DNA of 64,000 nt, from assembly GCA_907164885.2 (NCBI GenBank), contig OU015496.1, positions 106,144,315 through 106,208,314 on the forward strand, written 5' to 3'. The position numbers were made by a program, and so were the translations under genes. Below, piece after piece: positions 34,839 to 49,863 of the stretch. The notes under the pieces are model-generated. The model was not told where the DNA came from, searched no databases, and saw only the letters and a program-made list of their open reading frames with translations. The first letter of the stretch is position 1. The number at the start of each line of letters is the position of its first letter. The stretch is from Dolomedes plantarius (Eukaryota > Arthropoda > Arachnida > Araneae > Dolomedidae).

Positions 34839-36244
34839 GGAATGTAATATTTTCTTTCCCCGATTTAAAAAATGTTAATAAATTCCCTCTCAATTAAATT
34901 TAGGTAAAAATTTTTTTAGCTTTATCCACCCCACACCCCTTCAAAGGCTCTCGCTTCATTTTTTATTTCTCTTGCATAGCAATCAGTACATGTATTTACT
35001 CTACATCTCGGGTTATTATTTTTAATTCACCGCAGGAAACATCTCATCGAGTGTAGGCCTTACTCCATTTTTCGGTATGCGCTACCGTCTATCTTACTAT
35101 TTATTTTACATCTTTTATTCATAACCCGCGCTCTTTTCATAAGAAAGGGAAAATCCTCACGACTTAGAAGTTTTCGAAGTCCTCATAGGGAATTTCAAAG
35201 GAATTGCAGAATAAAATGAACCGAAAAAAAGAAAGAAATAGTACCAAGAAAAAAAAAAGGTGACATAATTTTATCTTTAAGTACAAGACTAGCTGTTGAG
35301 TGCATTTGCATAAACAGCTGAAGTTGAAATGCTGAGTCGAAGTTTTGGATTCACATGAACTTAAAGTGCTTTTAAAAGTGGCAGCACGCTCTATGAACGT
35401 TTAAGTGGCAATAAAGGCGTTGCCGTGAATCACTTACGCAGTTTGACAGATAAAAATCTTGGAGAATCGCCTACCAGGTATTGAAAAACCTTTTAAAAAA
35501 AGAAATAACTTATCGTTGGAGGATAATTTTATACATCTTACACATTTTGAACATTCCCGTGTTTGGAACACTTCACAGTGGCGATTATTGCTATGTATAT
35601 GACTCAAACAGTTTCAAGTAACATTTGCGCTTTTCTGGCTTAAATTAATTTATAAATCTTTATGTATAATATACATTTATTTATAAAATTTATATGTGAT
35701 AAATTTAAATGTATTTTTTTGTTGTTATTGAATTTATTTTTATCAAACGTTATGTTTTACAAAGGCTTTTTAATATGTTAAAAAAAAGAGATTATTTATA
35801 AACCTATTTAGTAATTACGAATTATAATAGAAACTTGGCATCTTTTTGAGCCTGGCGCAATATGAGCTCACCAACACCTCATTTTACAATGCATTTTTAA
35901 TAGCAAAATTTTGAGCAGCCTTTTGTTAAAAAATCCACAAATATCCGGACTACGCGTAGACTATTAAATAAAGGCAGATAAAGAACAAGATCTCGATATA
36001 AACAATTTTATATATAAGTTAAAATTGCTTACAAAAGACAAAATAAAAATATACAAAAAAAATATTCAAAGTAAGGCATTCGGAAACCATGGAACTAGTT
36101 TCCTACACCATAATTGCAAAATATTAACTGAAAACGTAACTTATTAACAAAAACAAATAATAGCGAGAATGGGACTGGCGGGTTTATTTGGCGCTTTCTC
36201 GCCAAGCGGCCAAGTTTCGGTTTTAATACGTAAGTATTACAATA
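34839..36244. other. No recognisable feature
   Basis: AT-rich, no gene or repeat supported. Confidence 0.4.
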
Positions 36245-39200
36245 CCCCAGTCAAAATAGACCCGATTTTGACGAATGGCTAAAAAAAATACGAAAGTTTT
36301 GAAAATTGGTGGAGATGTTTGTTTAAGCATGCTAATCAACATACTAAAAGTCCCCACCGATCAGACTTGAGCTTTCGCCGCCATCTTGGAAAATGTGTAC
36401 ACTTTTTTGGTTTTTTGCAAGTAACTTGAGAAATATTGACTTTATGTAAAAAATTCGAATACAAAAATTGAAGAGCATTAAATTGTGAACAAAAAAATTA
36501 TTTGCATTTTTTCATAAGTCAAACACGAACAAAGATAATTGACTTTGAAAGGAGCAAACCATCACACCTGGGACGCGGATGCGCGGGTCATCCCCATCGC
36601 GATGGGGGGATGATCGGCACATGTGCGCCAAAAGTCTTGCACACTCCCGTTTGTCAAATATCTGCATATCAAAGCTCAAGATTAAGTTGCAGCAACATCC
36701 AATTCATTGTTATCAGGTTGTATTGTGAGGCTTGGTGAATTCTATCTTTTTTTGTCATACTTAGGCTGCATTGGGTACATAATGGCTGGAGGTGGGTTAA
36801 AATAAATACTAACTTTGAATTACGTAACTACGTCAGTAGAAAAAATGTTGCCTGGCCATTCATACGCTAGAAAAATCCTAGCTCTTTTATTCACCCCGTC
36901 ATCTTTAGCAAAAATAATTTTTGACGCCATGGACATATCTGATTTCAAAAGCAATAATCTCCAGGAGTTGTTTCGAGATTTTGCTACTGCACTACTATCG
37001 CTAGAAACCATAAACGGACATACTCATATAGGAGCCATCGTATATGAGATTAAATTGAGGATGACTTTGAAGCAGTTGAAAGAGAATGGCCCCACTGTAG
37101 CCCTCTGGGTTCAGTACTTTGAAATGGTAAACCTTATGAAAGCTTGATAACCATCAATTGTACGGTGAAAGTAAACGGTTTCAATATAGTAGTAAACCCG
37201 TTGTTGCTTTTTCAGAGGATAGAGATTGCTAAACAAAACGAGGAGACCTAGCACTGTATTTAGAATATGAGTTAGCTCCTTTTCCGTTGGCTCTGTTTAA
37301 TGAAGCTGGTATGCGAGGGACAACGACATTGGCCATGTACGACGTTTTTGAAGTTCCAAACAAAAATCATAACCTCCTGAACTGCGTCAACATTGTGAGC
37401 AGTGGTTTTCTCCTACACCGTGTCAAATGGGTAACACAATTAACTTTTTCGGCTGTTTGCACAAATTTAGTTAACTATATAAAAATACATTATGTTATCA
37501 GCTGTATAGTCGTTTATAATGGCTAATCCAACGCTACTAACAGTACAAAAAAAATTGAACAAAATATACGGTATATTGTGAAAAAAAACCTGTTGACATA
37601 AATTTTGATGGAAACATGCGAGTTACTGTTCAACAAGGATTGTTCCTTTCACATGAAAACAACAAGATCAAATTGATCAGCATTTTATTAGCTGAGCTGG
37701 AAAACAATGGGATTCGATTCCGACAAATAATGATGAGGCCGACATTCTCATTGTAAATACTGCAATTAATGAAGCATGTTCTGGTTACAACATCGTTGTA
37801 AGCATCGGTGAAGATGTTGACCACCCGGTTCTATTAACAGCTCTCACTCCTACAGAAAAAAGACATTTTCCTTGTCAAACCAGGCAAAGGGAAAGCTAAG
37901 AAAAAATATATATTCATCAAATAAAATACAATCATCGGGACATATCAAAGTACCCCTTTTATTCATGCGTTCAGTGTATGCGATACTACTTCTGCAGCAT
38001 CCAACAAAGGAAAGAAACTTTGTGTAAAAATGTTCCAAAGTAAAGATATGGAACACACCATGACAGTAGTTAATAAATGCAACACATCGCACAATGAGGT
38101 TATTCAAGCAGGAGAATGCTTTTTTTGATCTGGTATGGAGTACATTCCAGTGAACAGTCCCTAAATAAGTTTAGGTACAAATGCTTCGCAAAATTTGGCA
38201 CTAAAATAAAACCACATATTCAGTTTGTTCCCGCAACTGAAGAGAAAGCCAGGCTACATTCCTTTCGGTTGTATCACCAAGTGCAGCAGTGGTTTGGTAA
38301 TGAGTTGAATCCTAACGTGTGGGGCTGGAAACGTCAAGAGAAAATCCTCGTGCCGATCACAACTATGGATGCAGTGGCTCCCGATTCAGTTTTAAGCATA
38401 ATGATTTGCAACTGTAAGACTGACTGGGGAGAAAGATTCGTGTGTCTGAAAGCAGGCATCAACTGAACAACGGCCTGCAATAACTGCAATGGGGTATGTC
38501 ACAACGACATACCCCATTGAAGTTATTGCCCTGTAAATCATGACGATCCAATAAAAGGAATTGATGAATGAGGTGATGCTAGCTGACCCATAGACGAGTT
38601 TTTCAAGACTGACGACGCGAACAATCCTGTACCGAAAAAAACACGTCAACCATAAAGTAGGTAAGCTTAAAAAATATACACAATGAAAATACGGTAGTGA
38701 ATACATCCAAGTTTATTATATTCGTTTATAAAATTAATAATGATCAATTATCTACATACCAAAACACATTAAAATCTATTTTCTTGTGTTTAAAGAATGC
38801 CGCTATGAGGGAGTGGAGATAATTCAAAGGAAAGATCCTGCAACGAGACTTGGACGCTACCTCCATAATCAACGCGCATTTAATAGTCAGTATTTTGGTA
38901 CGTGTTAGGGTTACGCCAAAATGTATTTAATATTTTTTGTACACAATTTAATTTTCTTTAATTTTTGTATAAAACTTTTTTTTATATAAAGTTAATATTT
39001 CCCAAGTTATTTGCAAAAACACAAAAAACCCTTCAAAATCTCTAAATAACCGATGGAGATTATTGCTTTTGAAATCAGATATGTCCATGGCGTCAAAAAT
39101 TATTTTTGCTAAAGATGTTTGGGTAAATAAATGAGCTAGGATTTTCTAGCGTATGCATGGCTAGGCAACATTTTTTCTACTGACGTAGTTACGTACATCA

Positions 39201-39762
39201 AAGTTAGTATTTATTTTAACCCACCTCCAGCTATTATGTACCCAATGCAGGCTAAGTTTGACATAAAAAGATAGAATACACCAAGCCTCACAATACAACC
39301 TGATAACAATGAATTGGATGTTGCTGCAACTTAATCTTGAGCTTTGATATGCAGATATTTGACAAACGGGAGTGTGCAAGACTTTTGGCGCACATGTGCC
39401 GATCATCCCCCCATCGCGATGGGGATGACCCGCGCATCCGCGTCCCGGGTGTGATGGTTCGCTCCTTTCAAAGTAAATTATCTTTGTCCGTGTTTGACTT
39501 ATAAAAAAATGTAAATAATGTTTTTGTTCACAATTTAATGCTCTTCAATTTTTGCATTCGAATTTTTTACATAAAATACATATTTCTCAAGTTACTTGCA
39601 AAAAACTAAAAAAGTGTACCCATTTTCCAACATGGCGGCGAAAGTTCAAGTCTAATCGGTGGGGACTTTTAGTATGTTGATTAGCATGCTTAAACAAACA
39701 TCTCCACCAATTTTCAAAACTTTCATATTTTTTTTTAGCCATAAAACCTATTTTGACTGGGC
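36245..39762 (+). mobile_element. 3.5-kb DNA transposon with ~715-bp TIRs and TA flanks
   Basis: Left TIR 36245-36965 and right TIR about 39053-39762 are reverse complements with scattered changes. The ends read CCCAGTCAAAATAG inward, and TA lies outside both ends (36243-36244 and 39763-39764), suggesting a TA target. The inside carries one decayed gene (36815-38466). The superfamily is not clear to me: TIR length is Mutator-like, but no 9-bp duplication is present. Confidence 0.75.
36815..38466 (+). pseudogene. Decayed PIN/FEN-like nuclease-type transposon protein
   Basis: Several open pieces in different frames form one broken gene. In order: an N-terminal part with MLPGHSYARKILALLF (about 36845); ALFNEAGMRGTTTLAMYD (37290); SGFLLHRVKW then VVYNG (37395-37520); VDINFDGNMRVTV (about 37595); ADILIVNTAINEA and GEDVDHPVLLTALTP (37735-37855); HAFSVCDTTSA (about 37965); and a C-terminal part with GNELNPNVWGW and CNCKTDW (38300-38425). 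This block order recalls an abundant family of uncharacterised arthropod proteins; spaced Asp motifs (NG, EADI, GEDVD) suggest a PIN/FEN-type nuclease fold. Family memory is unverified. Multiple stops and frameshifts make it non-functional. Its first ~50 codons lie inside the left TIR. Confidence 0.6.
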
Positions 39763-39891
39763 TATAACTGAAGTTGTAACTATGAACTATTTATATACAG
39801 TGATTTCCGCTTATAAGAATCACGTTTGTTATTACTGTTTTTGATTCTTATAAGCGGTTGATTCTTATAACCGAAACTTCCCTTTGGACAG

Positions 39892-39893
<2 letters not shown>

Positions 39894-39926
<33 letters not shown>
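39894..39926. repeat. (CA)n microsatellite
   Basis: Run of CA dinucleotides within the left part of the pogo-like element, followed by TA-rich sequence. Confidence 0.9.
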
Positions 39927-39928
<2 letters not shown>

Positions 39929-40340
39929 TATATAATTGTACATATATATAAACACACAGGCACATATATACATAATTTACCATTAAATACTCTTTAATTT
40001 ACGTTATTTATCATTTATTAAAATAATTTTTTATAATTTTAAAAATACTCAATTTCTAAACAAAATACTATAACTCAATTTCTAGACCTATAAGTAACAA
40101 CACATGATTATAAAATCAACAAGAGGCAGCTTCTCTTTGACTACACTTTGGAAGAGCATCATATCTAATTAAGAAGTTCTGTTTTTCAGAAAAACTAAGA
40201 GTTTTCCTTGTTTTTATCATATTTGAATTCGACTATCAAAAAGTTCTAACACTAACTGGCAATTTTGTTAGAAAACTAAAGTGAATACTAGCGACGTATG
40301 CTTATTACAGTCTCAGACGAAGATTTACTTTATAGCTTAC

Positions 40341-40380
40341 GTTTCACGGTTTGATTCTGAATCAAACCGTGAAACGTTTG
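40341..40380. repeat. Near-perfect 40-bp palindrome
   Basis: ACGTTTCACGGTTTGATTC is followed at once by its reverse complement GAATCAAACCGTGAAACGT; a partial third copy of ACGTTTCACGGTTTGA lies at about 40423. It sits inside the pogo-like element. Confidence 0.85.
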
Positions 40381-40951
40381 ATTCGGCATCTGGTTCATCT
40401 GATTCAGCAAAATGGATCCGTTTACGTTTCACGGTTTGAAGTGCTGAATCCACTGTCCCGTTTGCGTAAGTGATGGTGGACACTTCGCGGAAGATTTACG
40501 TGTTTCAGGGTCCAGAAATCCGCAATCAGGAAGTAAGTGGTGGGAAAAAAGGAGTGCCTGTCTGGAGAAAAGTGAAATCGGACCCCGGCGGGTTAGATGC
40601 CCCTGGGTAAAGCTAATAAGACAGTGTTTAGCAAAAGCGTATAAGGAGAAACTCTTATGTTATGTCTAAAGGAATGTATTTTACGACTGTTTTCCACCCC
40701 AAAGTTTTATCAATCTTTCTTTTCAAAAACTTAAGACAGAATTTCGTACCTTTTGAGAGATCAAGTGGCATTTTTTGGAAAAGTGAAAGGAAGGCGAAGA
40801 TTGCAAACTGATTCTTATAACCGGTGGATTGATTCTTTAAAGCGGAAATTTTAACATGGAAATAATACATTTGTTTTTGTTTTTGCGATATTGATTCTTA
40901 TAAACGGTTGATTCTTATAACCACTGATCACTATAAGCGGTGGTTACTGTA

Positions 40952-42549
40952 TATTTCTTTATATCACACTACGAGCACACATTCGTGAAACAGAGAGCGA
41001 AGTGTAGGGGAAAGCAGTGATTTATTGGTCCCGTCGCCGAGAGGTTTTATGGCGCCCCTCGTGTCTTTGAAGATTCGTACTAGACCGCTCCGGAGAGTGG
41101 TTTTAAGACGAATGATCAAAGCGGCGAAATACATCCCCCACGTTGGGGGGGGACTAATCGACACCAAAATGTGTCAAGAGGCGACGGGGGGAGCTGATTC
41201 GCTTGTGTGTAGATGCGCCTTCAGAATTTCACTCGAAGTATGTACACGAACAAAACATTTGATAATCGTAAAAAAATTGAGGTTTTCAAGCAATCGTATA
41301 ACGGGTCAGGCTTCAAGAGTGACATCCCAAAAGTACGACATCCATATTCTGAGCGTAAGGAATATTCAAAAGAAATAGAGAACTGAATGTACCCTCCAAA
41401 AGAAATTAATAATCAGGGATAAAAGAAGACTGAGAAAGTTATTTATTTAAGATGGTAAGTTATAAATCGGGTTAAAGAAAGACTAGCGTTTGTGTCCTGT
41501 ATTAATCGTTTAAGAAAGATTATGTTATTATAGAAAGGACTTTCGAAGTTCGTTTAAGTTACCTAGTTAAATACCAAAGAAAAGAATTGTATGAAATCAT
41601 TCAGGAAAAGTTGAAAAAAAATCATGGACAAACGACTGCTCCAAATTCAAGGAAGATATCTGTCAAAAATCAGCAAAAGGGGAAAAAAATCTTGAAGAAG
41701 GGTTAGAAACAGGGCCGTGCTTCGGGGCGGGGGGAGGGGGCGAACTGGACAACTGCCCAGGGCCGCTGAAAATTTTGGGCCGCCATTTTTATTCCTCGTC
41801 GCAACACTTTTCTAAATGCTACTGGTTTTTTAAGAAATCCCTCATTTTTCGCGGTTTCTATAATTCAACTGATAAAAAAATATGTTTCGATTTTTTGAAA
41901 AGAATCGGAGAAAGAATCTTAATTGAAAAATTACCCTTTTGGTTCGAAAAATTTCTCGGTTAGAAAAACATGATTTATCTTCAATTCAGTTATATTAAAA
42001 CCTTGATTACCAATCAATTTTATTTCCCACTTTTCGAAGAATTGAAAATATTACAAAGCAGATACAATCAATATGCTTTGAATACAGATTGTACGCCTGT
42101 CCTCCTTGGCATTTATTTCTAATGAAAATGATCTCTCATCATCTTTGGACTTTTCACTTATAATAGACAATTTCGCTGCTTAGAAAGCAAGAAAAATTGC
42201 TTTATAACGAACAAATTCATTGTTTCATTATTCATACAAATTGATTAAATTTATATTTAAGTGGACCAATTGTAATTTCATGTATAATATTCTTTTACAT
42301 AGCTAGAATGTAGGATTTTTAGTATCGAAACGTATTACATTAAAAGTAATAATTAGTAAAATCAGGAGTGGATGCAGTTTTTTTTTTGGGGGGGATAGGG
42401 GATGGGTTATCTTACAAGATCCATGTAGAGAAATTTGATTGCCAGTAAATGTGTTTCGCCCAGGGCCACTAAAACCCTAAGCATCGCCCGCGGCTTCTAA
42501 AACCCTAAGCAGGCCCCTAGTTACAAAGGGTGTTAACGTTCCTTTAGGA
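40952..42549. other. No gene recognised; possible old hAT ends
   Basis: Short frames have no motif. CAGGGCCGTGCTTCGG near 41712 and GCAGGCCCCTAGTTAC near 42510 look like eroded hAT-type ends, but pairing is too weak to call an element. Confidence 0.3.
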
Positions 42550-43056
42550 CAGTAGTTCCAAAACCTGTAGGTCATGAAGAGTTTTCTGGATGGTCTTCAC
42601 GGTTTTATTCATTTAAAATATCTTTTTAGTGAATTTTATCGAAAAAATTTGTCAATATTTATTTACTGTGAAACTGAAGGGCAGTGATGTTTTTTAATGG
42701 AAAAATTCTGATTCAAAGCGCAAACTCAGTTCATTAGAATTTTACTACCTTTATTTGGTGGTTAATGAAAATCGCGGTTACTTACTACGTACAGCACACA
42801 CATTCTAAACGCCAGTTTGTCTTACCAGTCTGTGCTGTCTCTTTTGGCATTATGATTTTAGTTTCCCCAACGGAAACTAAATGCAATTTTATTGAGGTAA
42901 GAGTTTTTCTATTTTTATTGCTGCATAATTCTGAATCAATACGGTAAGAGAATTATTTTTCTTAAGGTTCTGTTCTATTCTGGTTTTACAGAACTTTGAC
43001 TGGGGTATGCATGTTTCTTAATGTTCTCCATTTCTTACAAATTTCATTTTTGTTAA

Positions 43057-43890
<834 letters not shown>

Positions 43891-44328
43891 TTAAATAAAA
43901 CATTTGGTTGGAATTGAATTATGGAAAATGAATTTTAATGTTTTTTCTTTGTCTTGAAAATCTTCTTTAATGAAAATATGCAAGGTGAGAAGAAGATAAG
44001 GGGCTGCCGGATCCGGAGAAAGCATTGGGGTCGCCACTCTTAAAAGATTGGGAAACACTGCTCTGGGATACCCAGTTCAGAACGAAAGTGAACGACTGGA
44101 TGAAATAGTTTAGGAATAGGTGAAAAAAAATTGTATGAAAGGACGAATGTTCAAAATTCAAGGGAGATCCCATGGCAAACTGAAAATTTTGAAGAAGGTT
44201 GTAAAGCGTGTTCCGTGTTCTTATAAGATACCTTGCTTGAGACGGAAGAGAACGACTGGAGGAAATCATTTGGGAAGGGTAGATAATAAAAATATTCAGA
44301 AAAGAGTATGCAGATTTCCAGAAAAATA

Positions 44329-44866
44329 CACTCTATAACAAAAAAAAAATCGACTCACCAAGAAGGAGTTGTCCGATTACGATAAAAATTGACGGATATA
44401 AAGAACATGCAGAGAATAAAAACGAATAAAATTTCAGAACAATTGAATGATTTATTCCAGAGTTTGATCGTTACAAAGTGAGGAAGTCAATACGGCGTTG
44501 GTCCACCTCTGGCCTGGATACAAGCTGTCTCCCGGCGTGGCATAGACTGATAAAGTTCCCGGATGGTATCCTGCGCATTTCTTGCCAAATTGTATCAAAC
44601 TGTCGGGCTAAATCAGTTTTTTTCCGGGATAGTTGAAATCGTCTTTCCATCATACTCCAAATGTGCTCTATGGGAGAGAAATCAGGCTACCTAGGTGGCC
44701 AAGGACGTGTTCGGCAAGATTGAAGAAAATTCGTAGCAACACGTACTATGAGGCCGGGCATTATCTTGTTGAAAAGCCTCTTCAAATATTGAAACATTCA
44801 AACGTGTGAAATTGCTTATGGAATGTAGAGTCGGTGATACAACTCAACAGTACACTGTGAAAATAA
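44329..44866 (-). pseudogene. Tc1/mariner transposase fragment, frameshifted
   Basis: On the minus strand broken frames give FQQDNARPH (second catalytic Asp), PDFSPIEHIW (catalytic Glu) and MMERRFQLS continuing to an end near 44471. Frameshifts and stops separate these motifs, and the N-terminal half is missing. The side at 44329 begins CACTCTATAACAAAA after a TA, probably the element's 3' terminus. The copy is 5'-truncated near 44866. Confidence 0.7.
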
Positions 44867-44869
44867 CCC

Positions 44870-45299
44870 TAAAAACAAACAAAAATTATTGGAGGAGATC
44901 GTTTATATACGGAGAAAAGCGACGAAGACAATAGGGTGAATCGAGGTCAGAAAATGTAAACTGTCAAAAATAACTGCATCAATAATTTAAATTCTTCAAG
45001 GAAATAATTTAAATTCGTTGAAAGAAGTTTAGCGGAGAAAATTCTACTATTTTCTGGAGAGATTTTCAAAAAAGCAGCTTAGAACTGGAGAATTTATTAC
45101 ATGAGGCAATAGAGATTTGGTACGATAAAGAATTCAGTATTGAACTATATAAAAAAATGAAATAGCATTTAAGGATAGATGGAAATCAACTACAAACACC
45201 AGATTCTGCAGAAGATAGTTTACCAACGTTTACAGACGGGTTGTCTCTTCTGTCGATGAGATATTTTCGTTAATGTATTCATCTGAGCAAGATCGTATA

Positions 45300-45301
<2 letters not shown>
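44870..45301. other. No recognisable feature
   Basis: Low-complexity AG/AT-rich sequence. No gene or element ends supported. Confidence 0.4.

Positions 45302-45334
<33 letters not shown>
45302..45334. repeat. (AT)n microsatellite
   Basis: AT dinucleotide run at the 5' side of the SINE. Confidence 0.9.
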
Positions 45335-45335
<1 letters not shown>

Positions 45336-45550
45336 CGCTTGTGGTAGCCCTGTGGTGCAGCGCGCTCGCTTTTAGTGCTGAGGGTGCTCGGATCGAATCC
45401 CGGCGTCGCGACACTAAAACACCTCCGTTTGTGTTGTCCCTTCATAGGGGGTAATGGTAGTCCGCCTATTTGGTATCCACATAATAAAATGGCTAGCAAA
45501 TTGCGATGAATTATAGGCGAATGTCTACACAACAAGTGCCTCCACTAGAA
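45335..45550 (+). mobile_element. tRNA-derived SINE of a second family
   Basis: The plus strand has an A-box-like CCCTGTGGTGCAGCG and a B-box GGATCGAATCCCGG, as in tRNA-derived SINE heads. The body (CCTCCGTTTGTGTTGTCCC...) runs to about 45550. It is unrelated to the SINE at 30943 and 47702. AT microsatellites border it on both sides, so no target duplication can be seen. Confidence 0.7.
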
Positions 45551-45552
45551 TA

Positions 45553-46985
<1,433 letters not shown>

Positions 46986-47700
46986 TATATATATGTCTAT
47001 ATATATATAAATATACATATGTATAACTATTACGTGCCTCAGAATATGTTTTCCATGAACTTTGGAAAAATCTTCTATATAGAGGGATTTGTTGAAGGGA
47101 TGAGATTTTTATGAAATAAGTTTGACATTTTTTTGCATATTATAAATCGAATTTATAGGGAAATCAGTTTAAAATGATTTGTATTTCTCTGTATCTAAGA
47201 GAACGTAACCTGCGAAAGTATATGGAATAAAACAAGAAAGTTATGGAGAAGTATGACAGGAACTGTGAAAGTAGAAATCACACGACATGTCACAGTTATC
47301 ACTGTCCTCAGTGACACATCTACGTACGATAAGCAAAAGTATTGTACTTTATTTCAAAACATATTCCGCCCTTTTGACAGCTGTCAAAATTCGTTTTCGG
47401 AATACTTTGAGGGATTTTAAATTGTGAAATATTAGCCATTTATTTTGTTTTTTCTTATCATAATGTACATCACACCTTCGAAATTACGATACACATTCTG
47501 TTGATTTGCAGGACGTTACATCGAAAAAGAGAATTTACAAGATCATTTTTTTTCGGTCTCTAGAAGACTTATTATTAAGCCAAGGAATTCTTCTTGGTAT
47601 CCAACCGGAAAGGTTTACTGTCAACCTAACAAAGTTCACATCACCTGTCAAAGTTCACATCATGCGTCGTGGGGCCTGAAGTAGTCTAGTGGGAACGTGT
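46986..47700. other. No recognisable feature beyond a short AT tract
   Basis: The AT microsatellite continues to about 47025. The rest shows no gene or element. Confidence 0.4.
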
Positions 47701-47701
47701 T

Positions 47702-47883
47702 GGGTTTTGGTTTGGTTTGAAACGCTACGGTCAACTTTATGCTACACGAGGGCTAATTAGACTGGGACCTACAGTTTAAAGCCGATTCCGAACGGCTACA
47801 GACATCCATGCCAACAGTGGGATTCGAACCCACAGGATCTGAACTGAATGCTAGCGCCCTAGCCATTCAGCCATCACCTGGCG
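47702..47883 (-). mobile_element. tRNA-derived SINE, copy 2, uninterrupted
   Basis: Same family as 30943-31307. On the minus strand: head GCCAGGTGATGGCTGAATGG, B-box GGGTTCGAATCCCAC, a body with GCTACGGTCAACTTT complement, and a CCAAA-repeat tail near 47702. It provides the empty site for the hAT MITE in copy 1. Confidence 0.85.
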
Positions 47884-48012
47884 TTGCGTTTGGTTTTGGA
47901 CGTAGTGTGCTCAGCTTGACTGACGACGAACATCATGAAATATCTTCGTGTCTAGGCCGGATGGATATAGACACGTTAATTCAGTTGACTGATAAGTCCT
48001 TCTGAAGTCAGT

Positions 48013-48477
48013 CAGGCCCTGATTTTCCATTAGGACCTGAATGATGGGGGCCCCCAAAAAATTTAATTTTGAAAGGAAAAAAAGAAAATTCCCAATTCAA
48101 TTTTTTTTATTTTACCTTTTTTAATAAATTTTTTTTTATATATCCTTTCAAATTTGATTGATTGATTGGTTCATCATATGAATAATTATATGTATAGTTC
48201 ATCATATGTATGTATAAGGGATTAATACGTTTTTCTGGTTTCATTGTATTGGTTTTTTAATGATGAAGTTAATATGTTGTATTGCTTTTTGTTATTTGAT
48301 AATGTTCTAGTCTTCTACGCTTCAAATAGCCAATTCTTGGTAAAATGATACTTTCACAATGATTCATGATTAGTTTTTTTGAGTGTCAATTTCGAAAAAT
48401 TTTACCCCCACATCAGTGTTAATGGACCCCCATCCCGAGTTGTGCCTATAGTCAAGAATTTTCTAAATTGGGCCCTG
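48013..48477. mobile_element. Possible degraded hAT-type MITE
   Basis: Left end CAGGCCCTGATTTTCC and right end, read inward, CAGGGCCCAATTTAG share a GATGGGGG(C/T)CC block further in. Flanking octamers (AAGTCAGT, GACAGTGT) agree only partly. Confidence 0.4.
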
Positions 48478-48485
48478 GACAGTGT

Positions 48486-49863
48486 AACCTTGAAAATGCC
48501 AATTGATCAACTGAAACTACCACAACAGCCTGTATTTCCCGATACTTTAAAAAGAAAGTTTAAGAAATAACATTATCATAGCCTGTTTGTCTATACCTCG
48601 TATACACTAGATTAGTGGTGCGCAATCTCTTTTCTACCGCGATCCACTTTGTTTAAATAAAAAAATCACTCGACCCCCCCCCCCCCCCCCCATGAAAATG
48701 TTTTGCTAGTAAAAAAATATTTTTTTTTGTAGGAAAATGTTAACGAATTAAAAAAAAGGTGGAAACAAGCAAATTTTGACAAACTATTTGAAAAATCCAC
48801 TAACTTTAGAATTTGGGTGTACATTTACTTTGCATAATAGCAATGAAAAATGCTTTACTTACATTCTGCACTTGTTTAGGCGAATCTCATGCGACTAAAA
48901 TTTCATAGTTATAAATCAATATATATTTGTGTTTCATTTAAGTAAAAATTAACGAAAATTAAAAAAGAGCAGAATTTCAAAATTAAAAGCTTCATATTAT
49001 ATTATTGAAAACTAGATTTATTTATATGAAACTTAAATAGAAAAAATTAATAGGAGGGTGTTCCTGGACCTTAGATAATATTTGTTTAATATTTCGTGAA
49101 ATATTTGTGAGTGCTACTCTTAAATCGTCTAAGTCTTGATCGTTGTTTGGTTTTTATAGCTACCCATTGTGGCGTCACGACAAGTAGTAAGGCTATTCTC
49201 TCTGAGGCATTTTGAAGAAATTTCACAACTATTGATCCATACCAAGAAAGACAGAGTTCTAATTAAAAGCGAAAACCAAATTTTTAAAACAAAAACTTAA
49301 CAAGTAGATTTATTTACAAAAAGAATTAAACATTAAACACTTCCGGCATAATCGCTTAATTTACGTGCAGATTCACAAATAAGCTCCAGGGCCCATTCTC
49401 GGCCCAACAACACAGGAGCCTAGCAAAAACACGTCTATCCCGCTCGGATTTTATACAGCGTCTCTCTTCAATGTCTGGATTTTCAGAAGGGGTGGAGGGG
49501 GCGGCAGATGCCGGCAGATTATCGGCTGACAGCTCTTCTTAGTCGCCGAACTTTACTACATTGCAGAAACGTCCAAGATGACAGCTTTAGTGGCTGAATC
49601 TGTAAGGAAAACGGTTTTTATTCCCCCCACGTGTTCCTAACTGGTGGAACCGAACAACACATTCCTTGAAAAACACGCAGCTGTGTTTCAAGCCGTTGTG
49701 GGGTCTCTGGAAAAAATAAGACCCTATTTCCAGTACGCTACACCATTTTGAAAACCCAGTATCTCCCAAATAGGTAGAAGCGAATGGAAGGAATGTAAGT
49801 ATAGCCATCCAAGACTGTGTAATACCTTATTTAACGATATTATAATATTTATTTTTTAACATA
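48486..49863. other. No gene recognised
   Basis: A run of about 16 C at 48676-48691. GTGGTGCGCAATCTCTTTTC near 48615 looks like an eroded hAT terminus without a visible partner. The remainder is plain sequence. Confidence 0.35.

Larger units (their letters stand above)
39798..40949. mobile_element. Pogo/Tigger-like non-autonomous element
   Basis: Both ends start CAGT with CCGCTTATAA a few bases in, flanked by TA on both sides (39796-39797, 40950-40951), the pattern of pogo-type Tc1/mariner elements. GATTCTTATAA-type subterminal repeats occur near both ends. No transposase is encoded. It begins only 35 bp after the end of the neighbouring long-TIR transposon. Confidence 0.75.

Noticed and set aside
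41712..42520. Additional hAT element
   Set aside because: The putative ends pair too poorly and no 8-bp duplication is present.
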